Positions 1-5,667 of a stretch of DNA of 5,667 nucleotides are shown here, one piece after another. Within the stretch, counting starts at the first letter, position 1; every line of letters begins with the position of its first letter. The stretch is taken from assembly GCA_030428345.1 (NCBI GenBank), contig JAUIBM010000229.1, positions 1 to 5,667 of the forward strand, read 5' to 3'. Source of the stretch: Alphaproteobacteria bacterium (GTDB lineage: Bacteria > Pseudomonadota > Alphaproteobacteria > Rhizobiales > Rhizobiaceae). Below the pieces are notes generated by a model. That model searched no databases. It was given only the letters and a program-made list of their open reading frames with translations, and had not been told where the DNA came from. The position numbers were made by a program, and so were the translations under genes.

Positions 1-1744
1 GGCCGGGCTCGGGCAGCGGCACGCGGGTGGCGGTCATGACGGCGGGGCCGCCGGTCTCGGTGATGCGGATGGCGTCGATCTCGGCCATCGAGCGGATCAG
101 CGTGTAGCTTGTGTTGTCGATCTTGAGTGACGCGCTGGCCCCACTGAGCGTCGCCGAGGCGCCGTCGAAGAAGCGATAGTCGCCACCTGAATTGAGAACC
201 AGTCCCGCGCTGTCGCCGGTCGCGGTGATGTCGGCGTAGATATTGATGTCGTTGTCCGCGACCAGGGACAGCACCGTGTTCGCATCCCAGGCAATGGCGT
301 CGGCGACGGTAATGTCGCCGGCCTGCGTGCCGCCGGCATTGGTGTTGATCGCGACATTGGCCCCGGCGAGCGCGTCGGTCAGGGTCGTGACATTGATGAT
401 GCTGTCGTCGCCGGTTGCCGTCGTGCCCGAGGAGTTGGACGCCGCATCGTCCGAGATCGTGATGTTGTAGGGGTCGAGCAGCAGCGTGCCGAACCCGCCC
501 GGGCCTGAGAGATCGGTGAAACCGGCATAGGCCAGCGTCGCCTTGCCGGAAACTTCCGCCTCGCCGCCGGCGCCAGTCCCGGCTCCGCGCGCGGTGATCA
601 GGCCGTCGAACGTCGTCAGCACATCCGACCAGACGACCACGTCGCCGCCGTTCCCGTCCCCGGTCGCGTCGGCCCTGATCGTCGTCCCGGCATCCACGGC
701 GGAGGTCTCTGCACGCTGCAGATCGCCTTCGCCATGGCGGTCGCCGCCGATCCGGACCTTGCCGCCGCCGGCCGAGCCCGAGGCGTCGACATCCGCGCCC
801 GCCAGTTCGATGGCCTTTCCGGTAATCTCGACGCCGCCGCCGCTGCCATCGTCCGATTTCGCATGAACTTTGCCGGCTACATGAACGTTGCCGCCACCGC
901 CGCCGCTCAGGACAATCGCCCCATTCCGGCCCCCAACGCTGTTGGCTTCGACAACGCCTGACATGTTGATGGCGTTGCGCGCCGCCTGCCGCGCGGTGGC
1001 CGCCTTCATCACCACCACGCCGCCATTTGCCGAGACGACGCCGGCATTGTCGATCAGCGCCCCATCGCCCTCGGCGCCGCCGGCTGTCGGAACGGCCACC
1101 TGCAGAAAGCCGTCGCCGGCCAGGTCCAGCGTCACCTCCTCGCCCGAACCCAGGCCCGCCTTGCCCAGCGGGACGGCGACGAGGCCGTCATTGCGGACCG
1201 TGCCGCCGATGAGCGCGGCATAGCCGCCCCGCCCCACGGTGACGACGCCGCCATTGCTGGTCGCGGCGGAGGAGCCCTCGCCACGGAACCGCAGATTGCC
1301 GCCGAGATAGTCGTGATCGGCAATGTCGAGCGTGGAAGCGACGAAGCCGCTCCCGACCTTGACCGTGCCGGTCGGCGTGATGGCGATGCCGTTGGGGTTG
1401 ATCAGAAAGACCTGGCCGTTCGCGTTCAACTGGCCGGCAATCGTGCTGGAAGTCTTTCCGGTGACGCGATTGAGCGTGCTCGAATTCGCGTCGGGTTGCA
1501 CGAAGTTCACGGTGTTGTTCTCGCCGATGGAAAAGCTCTGCCAGTTGATGATCGCCGTGTTCGAGGACTGGGTAACGGTCATCGCCGGGCCGGATACGGC
1601 GATGGACGCATCGCCCGCCGTCACGTTTCCCGAACCCGGCAGCACGTCGGCGGCAAGCGCCGGGGCGGCCGCGAAGCCGAGCGCGATCGCCGGCGTGAGG
1701 ATATCGTACCGGGCGCTGGCCCGTAGCGCTTTCAAGACCGACAT
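1..1744 (-). CDS. Filamentous-haemagglutinin-type exoprotein (TpsA), N-terminal 581 residues; C-terminus beyond the window
   Basis: Secreted adhesin/exoprotein of the two-partner secretion class, exported by Sec and then through a TpsB outer-membrane pore. The frame is open from ATG 1744 to the left edge; an in-frame TGA at 1763-1765 and a GGGAG eight bases upstream support this start. Residues 1-31 look like an ordinary signal peptide (basic n-region K5/R8/R12, hydrophobic core, cleavage after A-L-A), without the long extended signal of some TpsA proteins. Residues about 35-157 match the TPS/haemagg_act domain: INWQSFSIG (66-74), LNRVTG (91-96), NGQVFLINPNGI (109-120) and FVASTLDI (134-141). 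Then follow glycine-rich beta-helix-like segments, GGDVVVWSD around W372, VSGKATL, and LLLDPYNITIS at 421-431, typical of large FHA-like proteins. The family often exceeds 1000 residues, so much is probably missing. It is divergent from the sensor kinase operon. The role as adhesin, rather than cytolysin or contact-dependent toxin, cannot be settled without the C-terminus. Confidence 0.93.
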   Translation of the reverse strand, partial: MSVLKALRASARYDILTPAIALGFAAAPALAADVLPGSGNVTAGDASIAVSGPAMTVTQSSNTAIINWQSFSIGENNTVNFVQPDANSSTLNRVTGKTSSTIAGQLNANGQVFLINPNGIAITPTGTVKVGSGFVASTLDIADHDYLGGNLRFRGEGSSAATSNGGVVTVGRGGYAALIGGTVRNDGLVAVPLGKAGLGSGEEVTLDLAGDGFLQVAVPTAGGAEGDGALIDNAGVVSANGGVVVMKAATARQAARNAINMSGVVEANSVGGRNGAIVLSGGGGGNVHVAGKVHAKSDDGSGGGVEITGKAIELAGADVDASGSAGGGKVRIGGDRHGEGDLQRAETSAVDAGTTIRADATGDGNGGDVVVWSDVLTTFDGLITARGAGTGAGGEAEVSGKATLAYAGFTDLSGPGGFGTLLLDPYNITISDDAASNSSGTTATGDDSIINVTTLTDALAGANVAINTNAGGTQAGDITVADAIAWDANTVLSLVADNDINIYADITATGDSAGLVLNSGGDYRFFDGASATLSGASASLKIDNTSYTLIRSMAEIDAIRITETGGPAVMTATRVPLPEPG

Positions 1745-1752
1745 GCCTCCGG

Positions 1753-1757
1753 CTCCC
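1753..1757 (-). promoter_or_regulatory. Ribosome binding site of the exoprotein gene
   Basis: GGGAG on the minus strand lies eight bases before ATG 1744. A second purine run, GGAGG, is almost adjacent to the ATG and too close to serve. With the in-frame stop at 1763-1765 this fixes the start of the exoprotein. Confidence 0.6.
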
Positions 1758-1881
1758 GCAAGTCATCTGGCGTGGCGGACCGGGGCGCGTCCGGCAGTTT
1801 GATGGGCGCCCCGAACCTTCGAATCCCGTGTCGGGTTTCCAGCCAATTAATAGCGCGCCATCGATGCGACATATACGGCGT

Positions 1882-1918
1882 ATTTCGTGTAACTTTCTGA
1901 ATATAAATATGATTTCGT
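1882..1918. repeat. Direct repeat ATTTCGT with 30-base period
   Basis: ATTTCGT occurs at 1882-1888 and again at 1912-1918, exactly three helical turns apart. The ten-base register between them holds ACTTTCT (1892-1898), which agrees at five of seven positions. OmpR/PhoB-family regulators typically bind direct repeats with about ten- or eleven-base phasing, so this is a plausible site for the regulator encoded downstream. Confidence 0.4.
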
Positions 1919-1923
1919 ATGAT
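1895..1923 (+). promoter_or_regulatory. Candidate promoter of the sensor kinase-regulator operon
   Basis: TATGAT at 1918-1923 matches the sigma-70 -10 consensus at five of six bases. With a 17-base spacer, TTCTGA at 1895-1900 is a weak -35 match. This would give a leader of roughly 75-110 bases before the kinase start. The -35 is poor, which would fit a promoter needing an activator, but this is inferred from sequence likeness only. Confidence 0.35.
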
Positions 1924-1931
1924 AAATACAA
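1903..1931 (-). promoter_or_regulatory. Candidate promoter of the exoprotein gene
   Basis: On the minus strand TTGTAT (1931-1926) resembles a -35 box. It is followed 17 bases later by the AT-rich hexamer ATTTAT (1908-1903), with TATATT a few bases further on as an alternative -10. The element overlaps the opposite candidate promoter, so the two operons might compete for polymerase. In such AT-rich sequence chance matches are common, hence the low confidence. Confidence 0.28.
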
Positions 1932-2004
1932 GGCGCATCGATAGGTGAAGGGGCCGGTTATTCAGTTGATCCCGGCATGCGATGGCGCTATGCGACCGGG
2001 ATGA

Positions 2005-4161
2005 ATGACCGATTGCTACGACGGGCGGCGACATAGCGTCATGGATGGGGCGAAGATCAGGCAAGCGAATGAAGGCCGTGCCCGGCTGCTGCGGGCCGGC
2101 TGGTGGATCAGTCTGTGCCGGATGCTGCTTCTGGCGCTCCTTCTTGCCGCGCCTGCCGCCTCAAACGCGGCTGATCCGCGCGATGGGCGGATGGCGGCGT
2201 CACAGCCTGTCCTGCGCGATCTCTCAGGCCATCTGGAGGCGCTCTACGATGCGACTGGTATGCTGTCGCTCGAGGATGTCGCATTCGGCAAGGCCGCGCA
2301 CGCGTTCAAGCCCGTTGGAAGCCGATACAATAACGGCTTCGGTCTGCCCGGCGCGGCATGGATCAGGTTCGTGCTGGCGGGCCAGCCCGCCGGCGCAAGC
2401 CAGGGGCAGGAGCGCTTCCTCGTGCTCGACCCCCCGTTCCTCGATCGCGTGGATGTTCATGTCGCCCGGACCAGCAAGCCGGCTGGGCCGGGAGATTTCG
2501 AAAACTTCCTCAAGGGGGCCTCCGTGCCCAATGCAACGCGCGACTTTGCCTTGCCGGGCTTTGTCGTGCCGCTCAAGCCGGACGATCAGCCGCGTCTTGT
2601 CCTGATCCGCATCCAGAACCGGACGACCCTGTCGCTGCGCGGATCGATCGAAACCACGCAGAGCCTGCTTTGGCTCTCCCTTTCCAACTGGCTCTATCTT
2701 GGCGGCTATTTTTGCGCCTGCATCATCGCGGCCGGCAGCAATTTCGCCTTCTGGTACTGGCTGCGCGAGCGCTACTACCTACTTTATGCAGGGTTTTCCT
2801 TGTCCCTGGGCGCCATGGCCTTCTGGAGAGCCGGGCTCCTGCCCTTGCTCCTGCCGGGCCTTGCGCACCATATCCACATCCCGTTTCTCGGAGTCGCAAC
2901 CGGCATGGCGACGGTCTTCGCCTACAGCTTCGCCGCCACCTTTGTGCCCTTCAGGAACATTGCTCCCTTCGCCTGGCGCCTGACCCTGGGCATCGCGGCA
3001 ACCGGATTCCTTCTTGTGGCGATCTCGCTTCTCGATCTGTGGGGCGCGTTTTCACCATACATCATCTTTTCCGACATGCTCTTGGGCTTCATTCCGCTGG
3101 TCGCGGTCATCCGCCTGGCATGGCGGGGAAACATACCCGCCCGCCTCTATCTGCTGTCCTTCACGCCGATGAATCTCGGGCTTGTGGTCGTCCTCGCCCG
3201 CAATTTCGGATGGATTTCCTCCAGTGTATTGGTGGATCACGCCTTTCAGATCGGCGCGGTGCTGCACCTGATGACCATGACCGTGTCGCTGGGCAGCCGC
3301 ATCAACACGTCGGAACGCCAGCGGCGCAGGGCGGAGCAGGATGCGCTGGTTGCTGCCCGATCCTCGGAGAGGCGTGCAACCGAAATCGCCGCAGAGCGCA
3401 CACGCGACCTGGAGCAGGCGAAGTCCGAACTCGAGCATGCGCTTGAGAACGAGCGGCGCCTGTCGAGGGAGCAGATGCAATTCATCGATACGGTCTCGCA
3501 CGAATACCGCACGCCAGTCGCCATTCTCCGAGCCAATCTCGATGTGCTCAAATTCGCCCGGGAAAGAAATGCCGACGTTCCGGCAACTCCCCTTGAACGC
3601 ATGGATGACGCGATCCTGCGGCTCGTCGAAATCGTCGATGTGAGCTTCCATCGCGATCGGGTGGCGGGCAGCAAGGTGAATCCCGATCTGGCCGTGCTCG
3701 ACCCGCGGCAACTCATTGACGATGCAATCCAGATCGCCTGCGGCGCGCATCCGGGCAGGACGGTTGTCGTCCGCCAGGATAGCGAACGCGCCGCCCTTGC
3801 GATCTTGGCGGACGCGCCGCTCATGAAGACGGCATTGATCAACGTAATCGAGAACGCGCTGAAATATTCCCCGGCCGAGAGTATCGTCGAGATCGCGCTT
3901 GGTTCAGGCGATGGCGAGACGCTTTCGATCCGTATCGCCGACAGGGGGATCGGCATTCCCAATCGGGACCTGCCGTTCGTTTTCGAAAAGTACTATCGCG
4001 CCGCCAACACCATGGCGCGGGCGGGCGCCGGCATCGGCCTGCATCTGGTCCGCACCATCTTGACCGCGCATGGCGGCGAGATTTCACTGGCTTCGTCCAT
4101 GCATGGCACCACCGCCACGATTTCCATGCCGCTGGTACGGCGAGAGAACGGAACAGCCTGA
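2005..4161 (+). CDS. 7TMR-DISM sensor histidine kinase
   Basis: Inner-membrane sensor kinase that autophosphorylates on histidine and passes phosphate to a response regulator, very likely the next gene product. With ATG 2005 it has 718 residues. A membrane-targeting signal lies at about 28-56 (basic n-region, LLLALLLAAPAAS, cleavage near A55/A56). Residues about 73-218 resemble the extracytoplasmic 7TMR-DISMED2 domain, a jelly-roll fold thought to bind carbohydrate-like ligands (FLVLDPPFLDRVDVHV core). Residues about 222-433 hold seven hydrophobic helices of the 7TMR-DISM type, then a charged coiled coil (about 435-492). The HisKA H-box SHEYRTP has phospho-acceptor H499. The HATPase has N617 in the N box, DRGIGIP from D646, FVFEKYY, and GAGIG at 674-678, so the kinase core is complete. 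No receiver domain is attached. ATG 2041 (residue 13) is an equally possible start: neither has a strong ribosome binding site, and both keep the signal segment. The natural ligand is unknown. Confidence 0.93.
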   Translation: MTDCYDGRRHSVMDGAKIRQANEGRARLLRAGWWISLCRMLLLALLLAAPAASNAADPRDGRMAASQPVLRDLSGHLEALYDATGMLSLEDVAFGKAAHAFKPVGSRYNNGFGLPGAAWIRFVLAGQPAGASQGQERFLVLDPPFLDRVDVHVARTSKPAGPGDFENFLKGASVPNATRDFALPGFVVPLKPDDQPRLVLIRIQNRTTLSLRGSIETTQSLLWLSLSNWLYLGGYFCACIIAAGSNFAFWYWLRERYYLLYAGFSLSLGAMAFWRAGLLPLLLPGLAHHIHIPFLGVATGMATVFAYSFAATFVPFRNIAPFAWRLTLGIAATGFLLVAISLLDLWGAFSPYIIFSDMLLGFIPLVAVIRLAWRGNIPARLYLLSFTPMNLGLVVVLARNFGWISSSVLVDHAFQIGAVLHLMTMTVSLGSRINTSERQRRRAEQDALVAARSSERRATEIAAERTRDLEQAKSELEHALENERRLSREQMQFIDTVSHEYRTPVAILRANLDVLKFARERNADVPATPLERMDDAILRLVEIVDVSFHRDRVAGSKVNPDLAVLDPRQLIDDAIQIACGAHPGRTVVVRQDSERAALAILADAPLMKTALINVIENALKYSPAESIVEIALGSGDGETLSIRIADRGIGIPNRDLPFVFEKYYRAANTMARAGAGIGLHLVRTILTAHGGEISLASSMHGTTATISMPLVRRENGTA

Positions 4162-4165
4162 TCGA

Positions 4166-4873
4166 ATGTCCGCTCCGAATGTAATTCTGGTCGAAGACGA
4201 CAGGGCCCTGCGAGAAAGCCTGATGGATTGCTTCGAGCCTTCCGGGCTGCAGGCGGTTGCGGCGGGTACGGCAATGCAATTCTACCGCCTGCTGGCGAGC
4301 CAACCCTGCGACATCGTCGTTCTGGATATCGGCTTGCCGGACGAAGACGGATTGTCGGTCTTGCGGTTTCTGCGCGAGGAAAGGCCGGAAATCGGCGTCA
4401 TCATCCTGACTGCGCGCAGCACCGCCGCCGACCGGATCTCGGGAAGGCAGGGCGGCGCCGACCTCTATCTGGTCAAGCCCGTCGAGTTCGCAGAGCTTGA
4501 AGCGGGCATCCGCAACCTGGCGCGACGGCTCGGGACGCCAATCCCGCCGGAAGGCGGCGCGCCACAAGCCGGAAATGTCTGGCTGTTCCAGCAGGAGAAC
4601 TTCAGACTCACCGCTCCGAACAATATCTCAGTCGCCCTGACCACCCAGGAGTACAGGCTGTTCAACGCGATGGCGCAGGCGGGTGAAACCGCCATACCCC
4701 GCAGCGACCTGCTCCGCGCGCTCGGATATCCGGAAACGGAGGCCGGCGATCGCAGCCTCAATGCGGCCCTGGTGCGCCTGCGGGCCAAGGTGAGCGAGGC
4801 GACCGGCCTCGCCCTGCCGATCCAGACCGTGCGGGGGCTGGGTTATGTCGCCCGCAACCTGCTCCGCAAGTGA
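4166..4873 (+). CDS. OmpR/PhoB-family response regulator
   Basis: DNA-binding transcription regulator of 235 residues, the usual size for this family. The receiver domain (about 1-115) has the acidic pocket E10/D11/D12, phospho-acceptor D54 in VVLDIGLPDEDG, switch residue T82 and conserved K104 in LVKP. The C-terminal winged helix (about 137-231) has LTTQEYRLFNAM, the recognition-helix region around SLNAALVRLRAKV, and the wing motif TVRGLGYVA. I chose ATG 4166 because the receiver fold begins right after it; the frame stays open further upstream inside the kinase gene, but those extra residues look like read-through. It starts four bases after the kinase stop with no clear Shine-Dalgarno, suggesting one mRNA and translational coupling. 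The upstream kinase is the obvious partner. The target is unknown; the divergent exoprotein gene and its own operon are the nearest candidates. Confidence 0.94.
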   Translation: MSAPNVILVEDDRALRESLMDCFEPSGLQAVAAGTAMQFYRLLASQPCDIVVLDIGLPDEDGLSVLRFLREERPEIGVIILTARSTAADRISGRQGGADLYLVKPVEFAELEAGIRNLARRLGTPIPPEGGAPQAGNVWLFQQENFRLTAPNNISVALTTQEYRLFNAMAQAGETAIPRSDLLRALGYPETEAGDRSLNAALVRLRAKVSEATGLALPIQTVRGLGYVARNLLRK

Positions 4874-4896
4874 CGGGGCTTTGCCGGTGGGGTTTG

Positions 4897-4934
4897 TGAC
4901 GCGTCAAGGCGCTGATCATCCGGCGCCAGCGTCA
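4897..4934. terminator. Imperfect inverted repeat between convergent genes, possible bidirectional terminator
   Basis: TGACGC (4897-4902) pairs with GCGTCA (4929-4934). Nested inside, GGCGC (4908-4912) pairs with GCGCC (4923-4927) across a ten-base loop; GTCAA on the left and one A on the right are unpaired. It lies between the ends of the regulator and the PhzF-like gene, and its right arm contains the latter's stop codon. No run of T follows on either strand, so it does not look like a classical intrinsic terminator. Confidence 0.35.
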
Positions 4935-5667
4935 GCGATCCCGGTCGCTCGACGCTGCTTCGGGATCGATCAGCAATGTGCGCACCGCCCGGCCCTCGCC
5001 GCCCGCCATGAGCCCTCCGATCCGTTCCCCTTCCATCGCCAGGTCGACGAGGATCCGGCTGATGCTCGGCCGGGCCATGTAGCGGCCCTGCTCGATCACG
5101 AAATGGGCGCGCCGCTCGCCAAGGACGTCGTGCATCAGGCATGCCAGGGGACCGGCAGCCATTCCGGTCGCGCTCTCCTCGGAAATTCCGTAGCGGGGCG
5201 CGAACATTCGCGCCGTGGCGTCTGCCGGGTCTGGCGCGCCGGGCTCCGCGAAGACGTAATAGCCGACAAGGTCGAGCGTCTCGCTGATCTGCGCGATTGC
5301 CGCCTGATCGGGATTGATTGCCGCAAGATCGCGCACGCTCGCGACCGCGACCAGGAGGAAGCGGTTGCCGGTGTCGACGATCAGGGGCTCGGCGCGCGGG
5401 TCGAGCTGCCCGGCGGTCAGGCCCAGGGAAGCCAGGATTGCGGCCTGCGTCACGCCCGTTGCGGCCCAGTCCGCCAGCCGCACATAGCTGGGCGAGCGCT
5501 GTTCCATGAAGATCGCACCGTCGCGCACGAGGATGCGCCGCGGGCCGTCCACTGTCTGCTTGGAGGTGGGCCCGTCGGCGATCAGGCCCTTTGCGCGCAT
5601 CAGTGCGAATGCCGCGATCGTGGCGTGGCCGCAATGGGCGATCCGCCGTGTCGGCGTGAAGAAGTCG
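4932..5667 (-). CDS. PhzF-family isomerase/epimerase-like protein, N-terminus beyond the window
   Basis: Cytoplasmic protein of the PhzF family, which has the diaminopimelate-epimerase fold; members include the phenazine isomerase PhzF and many proteins of unknown substrate. The frame runs from the right edge to TGA at 4934-4932, giving 244 visible residues; ATG 5600 is internal, because family sequence continues upstream of it. Near the edge DFFTPTRRIAHCGHATIAA matches the usual FTP-x-x-E-x-x-x-CGHAT segment, including the conserved histidine. Further on FAPRYGISEESATGMAAGP corresponds to the second conserved loop, usually EDPATGSAAG; here Asp is replaced by Glu, Pro by Ser and Ser by Met. 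The two halves of the pseudo-symmetric fold are both present. About 30-50 residues are probably missing, including the region of the family's catalytic Glu, so activity cannot be judged. It converges on the two-component operon and shows no functional link to it. I would not call it phenazine biosynthesis without other phz genes. Confidence 0.88.
   Translation of the reverse strand, partial: DFFTPTRRIAHCGHATIAAFALMRAKGLIADGPTSKQTVDGPRRILVRDGAIFMEQRSPSYVRLADWAATGVTQAAILASLGLTAGQLDPRAEPLIVDTGNRFLLVAVASVRDLAAINPDQAAIAQISETLDLVGYYVFAEPGAPDPADATARMFAPRYGISEESATGMAAGPLACLMHDVLGERRAHFVIEQGRYMARPSISRILVDLAMEGERIGGLMAGGEGRAVRTLLIDPEAASSDRDR

Larger units (their letters stand above)
1860..1942. repeat. 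9-bp perfect inverted repeat flanking the AT-rich core
   Basis: ATCGATGCG at 1860-1868 recurs as its exact reverse complement CGCATCGAT at 1934-1942, with 65 bases between. The arms sit on either side of the AT-rich promoter core. Both contain the self-palindrome ATCGAT, so part of the match is built in, but the adjoining GCG is shared in the right orientation. They may be paired operator half-regions; no binding protein is shown. Confidence 0.5.
1745..2004. promoter_or_regulatory. Divergent intergenic control region
   Basis: About 260 bases separate the divergent starts of the exoprotein and the sensor kinase. I see no convincing gene in it. The core at about 1871-1930 is strikingly AT-rich compared with its surroundings, as expected for promoters in a GC-rich genome. 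It is flanked by a 9-bp inverted repeat and holds direct repeats at whole-turn spacing. On the exoprotein side, the leader has two possible hairpins: CCCG/CGGG with a three-base loop (1825-1835) and CGGAC/GTCCG with an eight-base loop (1776-1793). Both operons probably start transcription here; exact start sites are not determinable by eye. Confidence 0.7.

Noticed and set aside
1313..1802. Long open frames on the plus strand across the exoprotein gene
   Set aside because: They are antisense to a clearly coding frame with family motifs, have compositions typical of shadow frames in GC-rich DNA, and show no recognisable domain.
1818..1841. TTCGAATCCCG followed by CGGGTTTCCA, resembling a tRNA T-loop and 3' end, which could mark an integration site remnant
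   Set aside because: The five bases before the loop do not pair with the five after it, no acceptor-stem partner or anticodon arm is visible nearby, and no integrase is present. Chance likeness, or the CCCG/CGGG hairpin of the exoprotein leader, explains it.
1873..1883. Palindrome ATACG-g-CGTAT as a repressor operator
   Set aside because: The arms are only five bases and do not extend; no related copy was seen elsewhere, so it is too weak to call.
4070..4165. Upstream extension of the response regulator by 32 codons inside the kinase gene
   Set aside because: The extension would add residues before a receiver domain that already starts at its usual place from ATG 4166, and overlaps the kinase's C-terminal end.
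4843..5634. Alternative minus-strand frame over the PhzF-like gene
   Set aside because: It is rich in Arg, Pro and Gly with no family motif, while the overlapping frame carries unmistakable PhzF motifs.
4932..5667. Phenazine biosynthesis locus
   Set aside because: Only a PhzF-like gene is present; the family is broad, mostly of unknown substrate, and no other phz gene is in the window.

Overview
The window reads as GC-rich proteobacterial chromosome, most likely from an alphaproteobacterium. This rests on strong G/C preference at third codon positions, the OmpR-type two-component pair, and a short classical Sec signal on the exoprotein; no ribosomal or taxonomic marker is present, so the assignment is tentative. 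Three of the four genes are ordinary members of known families. The interest lies in how they are arranged and in the AT-rich control region between two of them.

Layout. From 1744 leftwards off the window edge (minus strand) runs the first 581 codons of a large filamentous-haemagglutinin-type secreted protein (TpsA class, two-partner secretion), with signal peptide, TPS secretion domain and the start of a glycine-rich beta-helix stalk. From 1745 to about 2004 is a divergent intergenic region. It has a very AT-rich core at about 1871-1930 carrying candidate back-to-back promoters, a 9-bp inverted repeat and direct repeats spaced by whole helical turns. From 2005 to 4161 (plus) is a membrane sensor histidine kinase with an extracytoplasmic 7TMR-DISMED2 domain, seven membrane helices, a coiled coil and a complete kinase core. 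Four bases later, 4166-4873 (plus), is its OmpR/PhoB-type response regulator. Facing it, 4932 to the right edge (minus), is a PhzF-family isomerase/epimerase-like protein that lacks its N-terminus because of the window edge. The short convergent gap contains an imperfect inverted repeat.

How they may work together. The kinase and regulator are almost certainly a cognate pair in one operon. Because the operon is divergent from the exoprotein gene across a compact region with phased repeats, the simplest hypothesis is that the regulator binds there and controls the adhesin, itself, or both in response to an extracellular ligand sensed by the DISMED2 domain. This is an inference from position. 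The TpsB-type outer-membrane transporter that the exoprotein needs is not in this window. The PhzF-like gene has no evident link to the other three. I found no RNA gene, CRISPR array, insertion sequence or phage gene.
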